64,000 nucleotides of DNA from Heliocidaris erythrogramma (Eukaryota; Echinodermata; Echinoidea; Camarodonta; Echinometridae), in assembly GCA_025617745.1 (NCBI GenBank), contig CM046859.1:22320006-22384005 (forward strand), read 5' to 3'. The notes under the pieces were generated by a model. It was not told the origin of the DNA, made no database searches, and saw only the letters and a list, made by a program, of their open reading frames with translations. Below are positions 37,046 through 48,845 of the stretch, one piece after another. Both the position numbers and the translations under genes were made by a program. Within the stretch, counting starts at the first letter, position 1. The number at the start of each line of letters is the position of its first letter.

Positions 37046-37553
37046 AGGGGAACTATTAATTTTATCTTCATGTATATTGATTGGCTCATTTTGCTAAAAA
37101 AAAAAAACTTTGACTTTTCCACCCATCAGGAAGTGATTTGGCGATGGAATTACTCTTTAAAATCTCCGCAGTCATCAACCCCAGCTCGCAAAAATAAAAA
37201 CACATGTTGCTTGTAAACTAGCATGCTAGGCTATTGTAAACTCCAGCTCAAACATTGATATAAACACTAACTTTCATCATCAGGGTACTGACGTTCCCTG
37301 CTCTATCACACACATTGACATAACAAACTTTTATCATCGTAGCTTCATGATTAATCCAAGCAGGTGGAAGAGAGACGTAATATACACATAGGCAGTATGT
37401 TTGACTTTAGTGCCCTCTTGACCTCTTCAACACAACATTCTCGATCTCTCTCACGTCACAGGTCAACAAACTTTATCAACGGTATTTTGAAATCCCTTCG
37501 ATCTGGGCTGCATGCCGAGTACACAGTTCAGTGTATGGCCTGGGTCAAACAGT

Positions 37554-37975
37554 CACCAAACTTTAATTTATTCTGAATTCAACTCCGCCCACATATCGGA
37601 GGAAACTTCCTGATTGGTCACTAAATGCAATACAGGATATGATACGCTGTACATAGGACTATACTGCAGGTGGTTGTATACATTGTATGTGTGGCTGTAT
37701 ATGTGTGACTGTATATATGTGTGGCTGTATGTGTATGCGTGTGTGTCGTCGATCTCGATGGTGTGTGTGCTATGGGTCGCTGGGAGGTCACCAAACTTTA
37801 ATTTATTCTGAATTCAACTCCGCCCACATATCGGGGGAAACTTCCTGATTGGTCACTAAATGCATGCAGGATATGATACGCTGTACATAGGACTATACTG
37901 CAGGTGGTTGTATATGTGTGGCTGTATGTGTGGGTGTATATGTGTGTATGCGTGTGTGTCATCGATCTCTCTCTC
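37554..37975. repeat. Two-copy direct repeat, 235-bp period
   Basis: The block caccaaactttaatttattc, followed by ctccgcccacatatcgg and gatatgatacgctgtacata, occurs at 37554 and 37789, each followed by a tgtatgtgtgg-type microsatellite. Confidence 0.9.
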
Positions 37976-38750
37976 TAACACTTCCCTGGTATAGGTATGG
38001 CATGGGCAGTTTATGCGTTCCGGGCCACATCATTACGTGAACCCTCTGAATTGTTCAGGATATGTACACATAATGACAATGTGAAAATTAAGTTTTAAAA
38101 AAGGATCAATTACATGTAGAATTCTATAAAAAGAAAATCTGTTGCTTGATTAACATAACCAGGACCTTTTACTCCCGAATTAACCTCTCTGCAAGGGGGA
38201 TTAACTTCTGTTTTTTTTTCTGGCCGATCCTGGCCGAGACCTGTCATCGTATATAAACCGCTCCCCCAACTTTTCACATTTTCCGGCGGGAAAAAATGTG
38301 CGGTTTATAGAACGTTATTTACGGTAGATGTGGTGCATCCAGTGCAGTGGCGATAACCAGCGCAGCATGCACAGTCAGACAGTGCATGTGCAGTGGTATC
38401 AAACGAGTTTGTTGACATAAATGCCTTGAAAGTGCGGTGCTAGTGACGTACCATCCCAAATCTATTGTATTCGGTGAGTAAACTTTTCCCCGCCCCGGCC
38501 CTGCTTCACCGCCATGACCGCTGCTGCTTCAGTGTTACTCTATTAAAAGTATTATACATAGCCAGCCGCGTTTAGACTGGAAAAGGTCCCCTGGAGGCTG
38601 GAGTTATTTTCTATGAAGAGTTTAAAAAAAAGCTAACGCTACTCAGCCTTTTCAGGCTATAAAGTAACAGTTAGTCCTGTTCAGGCTGTTGATGTCTCTT
38701 TCATGTGAATTGTGATGCATGATTGTGATGTAAATTGTGAATGTGACACA

Positions 38751-39404
38751 TTAAAGGGAAATTAACCTCAGCGTATGAATTAGCTTATTTTGAATGGTGT
38801 AGTATATGCCTCTTATTTGATACATGCAATTTCATGTAAAAACACAGGATATAGATATAAATCACTATTTTCCAGCCAAGTTATCGTCTGCTAGCAATAA
38901 TAAGGGGGCTGCCATTACTTTATGTGTACACGAACATATTTTTCATCCCAAGTAAAATTTCCTTCATCGTTAACTTGTAATTGATTTTTAGAGGACAAAT
39001 ATATATTAGATAAAGTCACATATTCTGAAATGTAAGTTTAGTTTTATATATTTTTTAAAAGGTCTTAATTTGTTCATAAAAAATATACTTCATAAAAAAT
39101 ATACATCAAGGACGGAGAATTGACGTCAAGGACGGAGACAATCGTAACAATACCAAAACAAAGCGAGGAATCTGCTTTACAGGATGGCTATTAGAACTCA
39201 TGGGTCGTCAATTATCTAGGCCCATGGCCAATAACAATCGTAATACAATCAGAACAAAGCGACGTATCTGTTGTAAAGGTAGGCTATTATCAATGCATAT
39301 GGTACCTAATGATCCGTGTCATGCACAAAATGGCAGCCTCCATGGAAAGACGTAGCAGACAATAGGTGCATCTAGAATATCACGTGGGGTTAATTGTCCT
39401 TTAA
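38751..39404. mobile_element. TTAA-flanked non-autonomous element, 654 bp (copy 2)
   Basis: Begins TTAAAGGGAAATTAACC and ends GGTTAATTGTCCTTTAA. It is almost identical to 24063-24716, implying recent movement or copying. Confidence 0.93.
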
Positions 39405-39521
39405 TGAATGGATACCCCGAATGAATGATGTTATTTTAAATAATATCAGATTATACAGATCTGTTGTGCCTCGATCATCGTGGTTGGCTTGGTTAACAAC
39501 ATTAATTAACAACACTGATTC

Positions 39522-39674
39522 TAGACAGAAAAATCTGTCTGTTTGGAGGAGTTTTATAACATTTTTTTACTTTCGAGGCTCTCCTCCATGTAGGAGAAGG
39601 ATTCCGGGAAGCCAGACGTAGTCTACTCTCAGTGGAGCATATCCCTAAACGAAATAGACTGATTTTTCGGTCTA
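39522..39674. mobile_element. TAGACAG/CGGTCTA element, first of a tandem pair
   Basis: 153 bp, same family as 27624-27779. It is flanked by the 9-mer CACTGATTC at 39513-39521 and 39675-39683; the right copy is also the left flank of the next element. Confidence 0.9.
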
Positions 39675-39683
39675 CACTGATTC

Positions 39684-40357
39684 TAGACCGAAATTTTCTG
39701 TCTCCAGTACGTTAGCCTCTTATCTGGGTAGGGTCGGCTACTACTTGGAGACAGAAGCCGTCCTATCACTTTGCTGTGCAAAATTTGTCTATGGCGTTGT
39801 GCCGTTCTAGTCTCGTACAAGGCAAAATGATTATGAAGGAAAAAATACGATACTCGTGCACATTGATTTTAAAACGGTTATTTCTTTAACATTTATGACA
39901 TTAAATATGTTTGTTTAGTGTTATTAAAGAAATAACCGTTTTGAAATCAATGTGCACGAGTTCATAATGAATTTATCGTATTTTTTCCTTCATAATCATT
40001 TTGCCTTGTACGAGACTAGAAGCTCGGGTTACGGTTTGAATACGGCTGCAGGATTTTCGAACGGAGAAGACCTTGGACCCTGAATTACATGAAAAAGGAG
40101 CATTAAATGGATCATTTGGTCAAATTGGTATGTTGAACAGATTAAGTATATGAATTAGAGCCTTGGCCTTATGATTATTTTAAAAAAAATACAGAGGAAA
40201 AATTATTTTTTCCTACTGTTCCAGCAGGCACAACGCCATATAAAAGGCATAGACAAATTTTGCACAGCAAAGTGATAGGACGGCTTCTGTCTCCAAGTAG
40301 TAGCCGACCCTACCCAAATAAGAGGCTAACGTACTGGAGACAGAAAATTTCGGTCTA
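39684..40357. mobile_element. Long-TIR foldback element, second of a tandem pair
   Basis: The left arm at 39684-39803 and right arm at 40227-40357 are inverted over about 120-130 bases, starting tagaccgaaattttctgtct. It is flanked by CACTGATTC at 39675-39683 and 40358-40366. Long terminal repeats with 9-base duplications are known from Mutator-like elements, but no transposase is present to confirm this. Another palindrome occupies 39805-40021. Confidence 0.9.
39805..40021. mobile_element. Near-perfect palindrome nested in the long-TIR element
   Basis: The ends ttctagtctcgtacaaggc and gccttgtacgagactagaa are inverted, and the arms continue through gattttaaaacggttatttc to within about 20 bases of each other. 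It abuts the inner end of the outer element's left arm. Confidence 0.92.
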
Positions 40358-40369
40358 CACTGATTCATA

Positions 40370-41190
40370 CCACAGAAAGACTTCCTTTTGCGACAGCCAC
40401 CCAAATTTAACCCTAACCACACTCACAGAACTTGTGGGGCTGTGTCAATTTCGGCGGCGATCACAACCTCTAAAGTTGAAGAGGTAAAAACACCAATATA
40501 TAATCAGCAAAATTTTTGAAAAAATAATTCCTTCTTTAAAAGTTCTAAGTTCTACATTTTAGGATGATAGAATATCTGATTTTTTTTTCATGCCAGATTC
40601 TTCAATAGAATCTTTATCATCTTGATAATAAAAGTGAAATTTTCAGGCTGTTTTTGGCTGGCGATCTTGCTCCTTTATATGTGCTAGAGATCACACATTT
40701 GCTATGGGAGGCAATTCCTTGCGGTACAAAGGTACAGAGTGCGAGGTTATCTCCAATAACCTAAGTGTGAGTGCTCTAACCCTTAACCCTAAGTTTAATG
40801 TATGAGAATCTCAAATTGGCAATTTGGTGAGTTGATTTTGACATACTTGTGGACAACTCTCCTGTTTGTCGAACACAAAAATATCAATCTGCGGTTTTCT
40901 CTGAAACACCTTTTCCTTCGGGGTAGTACTCAAAATATATTGTTATACATGTACATGTAGGTCCTCGTAAAAGAAAAAGATCCTACTGAGTAATGTGTGT
41001 TGGAGCAAATGGGGGAGTTGTCCCCAACAACATCACAGTGACATTACCTATTCGGCCAATTTAAAATTCCCATGTTTTGTGATTACAACTTTCGAAAATT
41101 CATAACTTTCTTATTGCTTGACCGATTTCATTAAAACTTTCACCAGTCTGCTTTTCTGATTTTTCCTCTTTCTCTCAGAGCCACTTGCCA
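40370..41190. other. Intergenic, no gene recognised
   Basis: Upstream of the gene at 41865. No repeat or exon is recognised; any 5' untranslated exon or promoter of that gene could lie here. Confidence 0.5.
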
Positions 41191-41600
41191 TTAAAGATAA
41201 AGTAGAGTTCTGGTCATGCAATTACATTGTGAAAGAAACTGTCTCAATTAAGCAATTAGGAAAGGTTGACCATGTCTACAGTGTTACATAAGAATTGTTT
41301 TATACTACGTTGTCTTAGAATCATAAAAATAGATAATAATGGATTGACCCAGTCTCACTGAAAAGCATGTGTACTGCACACAGAAATGGGTATATATATG
41401 GGACTACTCACACAAGTGGAATGAATGCTCTGCCCAAACATTTCAGTTATTTCTAGTCATATTTTGGATATAAGAGCATTTGAGGAGCAATCATTTTCAG
41501 GGGGTGTTTCTATTATGATGTTCTTCCAAACTGACATGAAAGGAATGAGAATGCTCACAAATTATTTTTCAACTTTCCCAGAACTCAAGTTTCCCTTTAA
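41191..41600. mobile_element. TTAA-flanked non-autonomous element (copy B, without the MITE)
   Basis: It begins TTAAAGATAAAG and ends CCCTTTAA. It aligns with 4100-4590 but has the uninterrupted site agttctggtcatgcaat where copy A carries a MITE. Confidence 0.8.
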
Positions 41601-41864
41601 GGTGGAATTTCCCTTTACATGTGTAAATGAGTTTGATAGACTGAATATATCTGATTTCAGTTTATTCATGAGTTATTAACATTTATGCTGAAAAAAAAAT
41701 CATGAATTTAGAATAGAGAATACATTAATTTAGAATGACTCCTTAACTGCCAGTTGTTTAGAGTACAATAATGATTACATTACATGTAGAAGCAGTACCA
41801 AAATGTAAAATTATTTTGCTTTCTTTGATACAGATCATTGTCATCAATAGCCCTAATTTCAAAG

Positions 41865-43064
41865 ATGGCAGCAAGCAAGGAGACAAGAAGGGAACCTGAA
41901 GAAGGAACATGTGATGAGTTCAATGAGGAGTGCCCTTCATCTGCTAAACCGCTCACAAGCCAGGAAATGTCTTTGCCACTTTCACTTAAAGTGCCTGGAT
42001 CGTCACGCTCCAAGGCATTCTCTAGAGGTACCTCAGATGAAGGCCTGCCGTTGAGTCCTGAAACGCCAGGAAGTTGCACCCCAAGAGCAGATCTCATTGC
42101 AGATATTCAGAAACTAAAGGAGAGGCTGGAGAATATATTTGGGGTACTTGCCAGCCATGCTCGTCTCACAGAAGGCACACGGATGGAGCAACAGCTTTTT
42201 AGTGCAAGGTTTGAGGAAGTAAAATTGGAGCAGACTGATGCAAAGAGGAAGTATCGGGAGTTGGCACATATGGTAGAACGATTGGAGGATAGACTGAAGA
42301 TGGAGGATGGGAAGCAGAAGGAGATTGATGACAAAGTAGCTAAAGCAGTTGAAGTAGGGGTTAAGGAGGAGATGGATCGAAGGAAGAGCAAGTTTCTCAG
42401 TGAAATTGAGGAGAAGATGAAGGAGATGATGATAGAGGAACAGTCGAAAAGAGAAGAAAGGGAGTTGCAACTGCATGTACGCCTGCAGAGGGTTTCTGAA
42501 GAGATGACATATCAAAGAGCTGCAGAGGTGACACAAGCTTTGTTTGAGGCTAACAAGGAACGCGATGATGTCAAGAAGAGATTTCAAGTCACGGAGGTGA
42601 AAATGCAAGAAGAGAAGAAAAAGAATACACACCTCAAGCAGAGGATTCAGGAGCTGGAGCTGCGTTGCCAGCATCTAGAGGAGGAAAATGCCCGACTCAG
42701 ATATTCAGACATTGTCCACCAGACAAATTTCACCTTTGAGGGTCCGATGCTGGAGTGCTTCTCCTGCCGGAAGGAGTATTCAACACATCATAACGATGCT
42801 GAGGGCTGCAGGTTCCACCCGATTCCTTGCATGCCGTATGAAACGTGGCGCAACTGCATCCCTAGGGAGGAGTTGCCGTCCGATTTTACAGGAGCTAACC
42901 GTTTCCACTTCTGGGCTTGCTGCAACGTTCTGGCAACTCGAAGGCCTGAGGGCTGCTGCCATGGGCGCCATCATCAGCAGTGGGAAATGGATATCATGAT
43001 GAGGCAGGTCCTGGTCCAGGGATCAGATCATTCTGCCTTTTCAGAGCCTCTTAGAGTTGAGTAA
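41865..43064 (+). CDS. Coiled-coil protein with C-terminal CHORD-like Cys/His domain (399 aa)
   Basis: A single open frame of 399 codons with good coding character, ending in TAA. The start ATG at 41865 has A at -3 and G at +4. A likely splice acceptor (gatacag, exon from 41834) lies 31 bases before it, so an upstream untranslated exon is expected. Residues 1-75 are Ser/Pro-rich and probably disordered. Residues 75-280 are rich in Glu, Lys and Arg with heptad-like spacing, a long coiled coil. Residues 298-369 hold C298-x2-C301-x13-C315-x2-H318, then W350-x-C352-C353 and G363-C364-x2-G367-x-H369, with His308/309, Cys322 and Cys331 between. The FHP, W-x-CC and GC-x2-G-x-H pattern recalls CHORD-type zinc domains, so zinc binding is inferred. 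I do not recognise an orthologue and cannot assign a role. Confidence 0.85.
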   Translation: MAASKETRREPEEGTCDEFNEECPSSAKPLTSQEMSLPLSLKVPGSSRSKAFSRGTSDEGLPLSPETPGSCTPRADLIADIQKLKERLENIFGVLASHARLTEGTRMEQQLFSARFEEVKLEQTDAKRKYRELAHMVERLEDRLKMEDGKQKEIDDKVAKAVEVGVKEEMDRRKSKFLSEIEEKMKEMMIEEQSKREERELQLHVRLQRVSEEMTYQRAAEVTQALFEANKERDDVKKRFQVTEVKMQEEKKKNTHLKQRIQELELRCQHLEEENARLRYSDIVHQTNFTFEGPMLECFSCRKEYSTHHNDAEGCRFHPIPCMPYETWRNCIPREELPSDFTGANRFHFWACCNVLATRRPEGCCHGRHHQQWEMDIMMRQVLVQGSDHSAFSEPLRVE

Positions 43065-44755
43065 AAATACCTGGATATTATTATCCAAATATGGATGAAT
43101 TTATTGAGCAGAAAAATTTGTCTTTTTGGAGGAGCTCCAAAACATATCCCCAAAGGTTTCGGTCTCCTATAGTACTTTAAGTGAAATGCAGTGAAGTCAG
43201 ATTTTGTCACTCTCATTCTCAAAGAGATTGGCATTCAAGTTATACTGGTAGTTCTAATCACCACAAATTAATACATATTTTAATTATCATACTATGTAAA
43301 TTATTGGTCTACCGGTATTTAAATAGTTTCGTATTCAAATTTATATTTGTAGTACTTATCATGATACCTATGAAGTGTGAGGTTGCATGAATGTTTTATT
43401 TTTCGAAACAGTGAAGTTTGCATTATGTGAAAGTTTTGTACAAAAGTTTCAAAATGATGTGATTTGCATGTTTGTAAACATATGTGTACACTGTACTAAA
43501 ATGATTTTACAGACTTTCACACATTGCAGTTTCTATTTAATGTTATGTCATTTTGAAATGTATGCCATGCATATATTTCAATCACATATTTTTGTAGGAT
43601 TTAATATTTTATATGATAAAATGTAGCCTACACTGTAGCATCAGACAATGTGTAAATTTATTTTGTATCAATCTTTCCATTCCGAATAGCTTACTATAAT
43701 TCTGTGACTTTCAAACAAAATATATGTAATCATAGGTTTTTCTGTTTCTCTTTGTGACCAAACTACCGTAAGTTTTCCATTTTTATAGAGAGTAAGGCAT
43801 TTATCTTTAGAATAGATGTTTTTAACGTGAACAAAATCATTTAAAAAAATACCTTGAACTTGTTTACAAATGGACAACATTATTGGTTAGCTACTCTTTT
43901 TTATGAGTGGAATTTTTTATGTGTGGATATACTATTGCATCTAAATTTTTATGTGTTTCACTATATGCAAATGATGCAGTTATACGCATTATTCTGTTTA
44001 CATTGCATCTTGTCTGAATTTCAATTGTTCTGAGGACAATGTTAGACTTTTTAAACCTCCCCCCCCCCCCCTCCTTAAAAGCTCATATAGTATTGGGAGC
44101 AAAAAGGAAATTGGAAAGATATGTGTTGAACATAGTCTCATCTTTTTCCCCTTATATCAAAAGATCGCTAGATCACTGCCGTATGCTAGGACCTTACAAC
44201 CCCGACGGCTCCCGAAAGTTGGGCTTTGCGTAGAGAGAGCATGTGTGCAACTGCTCATTGGTTTTACATGTGTGTGTATAGTGTATAATACATGTACATG
44301 CTACCGTTGTTGGGAGTTTACGTGCCTGCATTGTCCCGGCATATAAATTATTTTTTGGCTCTTATTTGTTTAATACTAAATTTTAGGAGGCGAAATCTTC
44401 AGAGCGTCTTTAATAGTATTACTAGTGTCTTGCTATTTATCAACAAAAAACAAAGAAATCTGATGAAAACTTTGAGGGCTTACCAAAACTCTACATTACC
44501 TATAAGTTGATGTAAAACAAAACAAATATTTTATATTGCTGCAAAGAATCTTGTATAGTGGGGAAATAAGATAATGAGAGGTGAAACTCTATTTATATCC
44601 CAGCTTGTGATCCAAATTACAGTGTACATGTTTTTTCCCTCTGATTCTGTATTCATTTGAAAGAAAGTTCTTTTTGAAATGAGTAAAATTATATTCAAAA
44701 GATGTGGATCACTCTTTCTTTAGTATTATGAATCTTGCCCACTCTACATGGCTTT
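43065..44755. other. 3' flank of the coiled-coil gene, possibly its 3' UTR
   Basis: A+T-rich with no coding frame. A diverged relative of the TAGACAG family lies at about 43105-43170, and a poly-C run at about 44060. No poly(A) site could be chosen with confidence. Confidence 0.4.
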
Positions 44756-44759
44756 GAAA

Positions 44760-45400
44760 TCATGTATAAATACTGAAATACATGTAGCTTTCATAATGTA
44801 AAATACGTACAGGCACGTGTAGGAAAATACAATGTACATGTGTACTTTTACTGACTGGTACATTGACATGCACATGTATTCCAAAGTGCAGGATAGATGT
44901 GCATTGAATTTAAACATGACATTAAAGAGGCTAGTACATTGGGGAAAAATGTCCAGGGCTATAAAGTTGATATATATATTTCTTGATTGATACCATAAAA
45001 TATGTAGAACTACATGCACATGTAGGAAAATACAATACATGTGTACTTTTAATACCTGTACATTGACATGCACATGTATTCCAAAGTGCAGGATAGATGT
45101 GCATTGAATTTAAACATTATTTGTTAAGAGGCTAGTACATTGGGGAAAAATGTCCCGGGCTATAAAGTTGATATATATATTTCTTGATTGATACCATAAA
45201 ATATGTAGAACTACATGCACATGTAGGAAAATACAATACATGTGTACTTTTAATACCTGTACATTGACATGCACATGTATTCCAAAGTGCAGGCGAGATG
45301 TGCATTGAATTAAAACATGATTTGTTTAAAGAATGTCCAGGGCTACAAAGTTGATATGTTGATATGTTTTTTGATACATGTATTTTGAATGCACAATGGA
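44760..45400. repeat. Tandem array, ~204-bp unit, three copies
   Basis: The word tgtaggaaaatacaat recurs at about 44818, 45022 and 45224, together with cattgacatgcacatgtatt and aaatgtcc.gggctataaagt. The third copy is shorter. Confidence 0.92.
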
Positions 45401-45404
45401 ACAA

Positions 45405-47510
45405 TATTTGTTATATTTGTATTGTATGTCTCAAAATATAAATTACATGTAGTTTGCATTATTCATTAATATACATAAAAGTGTAAAGATTATGTACAGT
45501 ACTGCCTTTACTAGTAAATGTAATTTAAATACACAATGCAAATTAATCAACTTCAAAATCTAGAATCTAGATAAGATATAGCAAGTATAATTAGCAATAT
45601 TATTAGATGCATTCCATTTGTCTTTCAGTCTTCGATCGTTTATTGACAAAAGTTTGTCTTTCATTTCTACTCCTCAATATTGTCTAAGATTTAGAAGACA
45701 TTTTGAGTGTCATACCAGTCTTTAATAATTGGTAGTCATTAATTGGTACTCAACAGGAAATAATTTTATCCTGTTCATGTCCAAAGGACATTGAATAATG
45801 ATGTTACATACGACATGTGTATATAGAATATATTTATGTTGTTAGCTGTGAAATTTGATATTAAGGCACTTCAATGTGTCCCGTATGACATGTATGTGGC
45901 ATATACCGGTATTTGTATTTCACACACAAAGGAAAACTCTCTTGATTTGACCATGACTGTATGTGGTGATAGCAAAAAGCACTGGTCATTATTCAGTGGT
46001 CATATTGAGAGATTCTTTATATTTGGAAGAAATATGAGGAAAAAAAGACATGCCGTAGGGGACACACTGCATGGAATCGCCCATTGCATTAAAATGCACC
46101 ATATGCTCTCGTTGAAGTCGTAAAATCTTGCTTGGAGATTGAGTAATAACACCAAGTAATAACACCAAGGCAACAGTCAACAAGCAAACCACACCATAAA
46201 AATGTAGGTGTTACTCAAATTTGGAATCGTCACCAGACCTTTGGGGTCACGAAGAATAAAAATACATGTAGAAGCATTGGTGACTCACGGTGGTACATGT
46301 ATGTACACTTGCTGCAAAGCGTTATTGATTGATTGTAAATACACAATTACACTTTCTGTCTGAGGATCATCACATGATTCAAAGACTACAATTTTTATTC
46401 TGTCTATCATAATAATTATTTTGTCCTGGGATCGACGGACAAATTTTCGAATCATAAAAACATTTTCTATTCTTACAATTTCGTCAAACTTGTTTTTAAA
46501 ATGATATGGCAGCACAGGAATAATTGACTATATACTATACATGTATATTCAAGAGTGTGTTGCCTTGTGTAACACTATAAAAAGTATAAAGGAAGTAAAT
46601 TTTCTTAGAGTCTCCGAGGGCTGTAGCATTAAAGTGTGATACACTTTGAGTTGTTTTTTCTTTGTGGTGATTTATGATCACTGTGTTGTGCTCTTTATGT
46701 TGCGTTTATTTAACAGTATGGTACTTTAATTGTGCTTTTATGTTGCGTTTATTTCACAGTACTTTTTGGTGGTATTCATTTTATTCATGAAGTATATTAT
46801 ACTATCCATTTGTTCAAATACATATATGGTTGTGCTGGAAAATGGGGGTTTGCTGTGAAAAACAAATTTGTATAACCTTTGTAGCTTGGTCAGTACTAAC
46901 AGATGACCTGGGCAATGTCGTGCACATTACGAAAACGGGCCCTTAGCTTTGAACCAGAGTAAACCCCTCTGAACTCGGGTTCTAGCACATCACATTTACA
47001 GGGTGAATCTTGCGGATTAACTTCAGGAAGGTCTGCTTAGAAGACCGTAATCCCATTACCGTAATCCTGGGTACACACAGACCCTAATTAAAGTAAACAA
47101 TGGGAGATTACCGTTACTCCTACCACTACCACTGCACTTCCCGTAAAAGTCAATGTACCACTGAACTCTACATGTATAACATGCACAGGTACCGTACCAG
47201 CCCATGAGACTCAGCGATCCAGACCTAGCTTCAAACCTGTCATGAACAGTGCTATAAGAGAGAAGCAAACACATTTGCATCATGATTTTCTTCCCTCTTT
47301 TTCTTTTTTCCTCTCCTTTTGTTTTTTCTTCTTCTTTTTTTGTTCCTTCTTCTTCTCCTCCTCCGCTTTTTTTCCTTAAATGTCATCTTCATTCCCGTTA
47401 TGATTGTAGCAAATATTGCCTGTCATGTGTTTTTCCCCCATGTAAATGATTGGGGGAAAAAAGAAATAAATATTGAGGTCTATTATACCATTTCATATTA
47501 TTAAGGCTCT
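45405..47510. other. Intergenic, no gene recognised; contains a repeat shared with 63.4 kb
   Basis: The part 45875-46095 (gtcccgtatgacatgtatg ... ggacacactgcatggaatcgccca) resembles 63425-63625. A pyrimidine-rich patch lies at 47290-47370. Just to the right, 47518-47615 resembles a half-unit of the kilobase repeat array in diverged form. Confidence 0.5.
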
Positions 47511-47659
47511 AAATCCAATCGGCTTGCCCGCCAACATTGACAAAGAGCTCATTGGACTCTACATTTATATAGCCTTTCTCCGAAAGTGATATTTAAAGAG
47601 AAGTCAAGAGGCCAGGAAAAAAACATTTATGTATAGTTACATTAAATCAAGTTCAGAAA

Positions 47660-48845
47660 ACTTAACATAACAGTCAGTATCCGATTCAATAAAAGTATTT
47701 TACGTTGTATATCTCATTCATTTTTTTGTTTCATTCGGGTTGTAGATTCTCTTTTAAGTTACACTCCGATTCGATTTTCGATTCGATAAATGTATACTTT
47801 TGAATTGAATTGAATACTTGATTCATTTGTTTCATTTGGGTTGTAGATTATCCGTAAGCTACGCTCCGACAAATGTATTTTGCGTCATATATTTCATTTA
47901 TTTATTGTTTCATTTGAGTTGAATATTCCCCGTAAGTTACGCACCAAATCAATTTTCGATTCGATAAAAGTAATTTGCGTCGTATATTTCATTTATTAGT
48001 TGTTTCATTTAGCTTGTAGATTCCTGGTAAATTACTCGCCAAATCAATTTTGGATTCGATAAATGTATTTTGCGTCATATATTTCATTTATTTATTGTTT
48101 CATTTGAGTTGAATATTCCCCGTAAGTTACGCACCAAATCAATTTTCGATTCGATAAAAGTATTTTGCGTTGAATATCTCATTCATTTGTTGTTTCATTC
48201 GGGTTGTGGATTCTCTTTTAAGTTACACTCTGATTCGATTTTCGATTCGATAAATGTATACTTTTGAATTGAATTGAATACTTGATTCATTTGTTTCATT
48301 TGGGTTGTAGATTATCCGTAAGCTACGCTCCCACAAATGTATTTTGCGTCATATATTTCATTTATTTATTGTTTCATTTGAGTTGAATATTCCCCGTACA
48401 CTCTTAGAAATGTTGGGTAAATGCCACTGGGTAAATGAAGATTGGGCATAGGTTGGTTAAATCTTGCTCAACTTTTACATGCATTTACCCAACATTGGTC
48501 AAAAATAAGAATGAAATTGGTAAAGTTTACCCAAAAGTTGGTCGGACTCATAAGGACCCTCATGTTGGGTAAAATTTGGGTAAAATTTTGCCCAATATTT
48601 CAGAGTGTAAGTTGCGCACCAAATCAATTTTCGATTAGATAAAAGTAATTTGCGTCGTATATTTCATTTATTAGTTGTTTCATTTAACTTGTAGATTCCT
48701 GGTAAATTACTCGCCAAATCAATTTTGGATTCGATAAAAGTATTTTGCGTCGTATATTTCATTTATTTATTGTTTCATTTGAGTTGAAGATTCCCCGTAA
48801 GTTACTCGGCAAATCAATTTTGGATTCGATAAAAGTATTTTGCGT
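47660..48845 (+). repeat. ~95-bp satellite array, left (forward orientation)
   Basis: Units carry ttcgattcgataaaagtatt, ttgcgtcgtatatttcattt and gttgaatattccccgtaagtt at a step of about 94-96 bases (for example 47872, 47966, 48062 and 48155). There are around ten units plus one MITE insertion. It ends abruptly at tattttgcgt where the kilobase array begins. Confidence 0.92.
48399..48607. mobile_element. MITE inserted in the satellite at TA
   Basis: The ends CACTCTTAGAAATGTTGGG and CCCAATATTTCAGAGTG are inverted. The satellite word ccccgtaagtt is split as ccccgTA ... TAagtt, a TA duplication as in Tc1/mariner-type insertion. The interior repeats gggtaaa. Confidence 0.93.

Larger units (their letters stand above)
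35645..38325. mobile_element. 2.7-kb TIR element, TACCGTAAATA ends, no transposase
   Basis: The ends TACCGTAAATACCGTTCTAT and ATAGAACGTTATTTACGGTA are inverted with one mismatch, continuing into aaccgcac and gtgcggtt. Subterminal tataaaccgc words recur directly at both ends. Inside are a GA-rich microsatellite (36900-37045) and a direct duplication (37554-37975), with no coding frame that I can support. Confidence 0.8.

Noticed and set aside
41838..41864. Upstream start for the coiled-coil gene nine codons earlier
   Set aside because: That codon is TTG. The first ATG, at 41865, has a good context and follows a likely splice acceptor.
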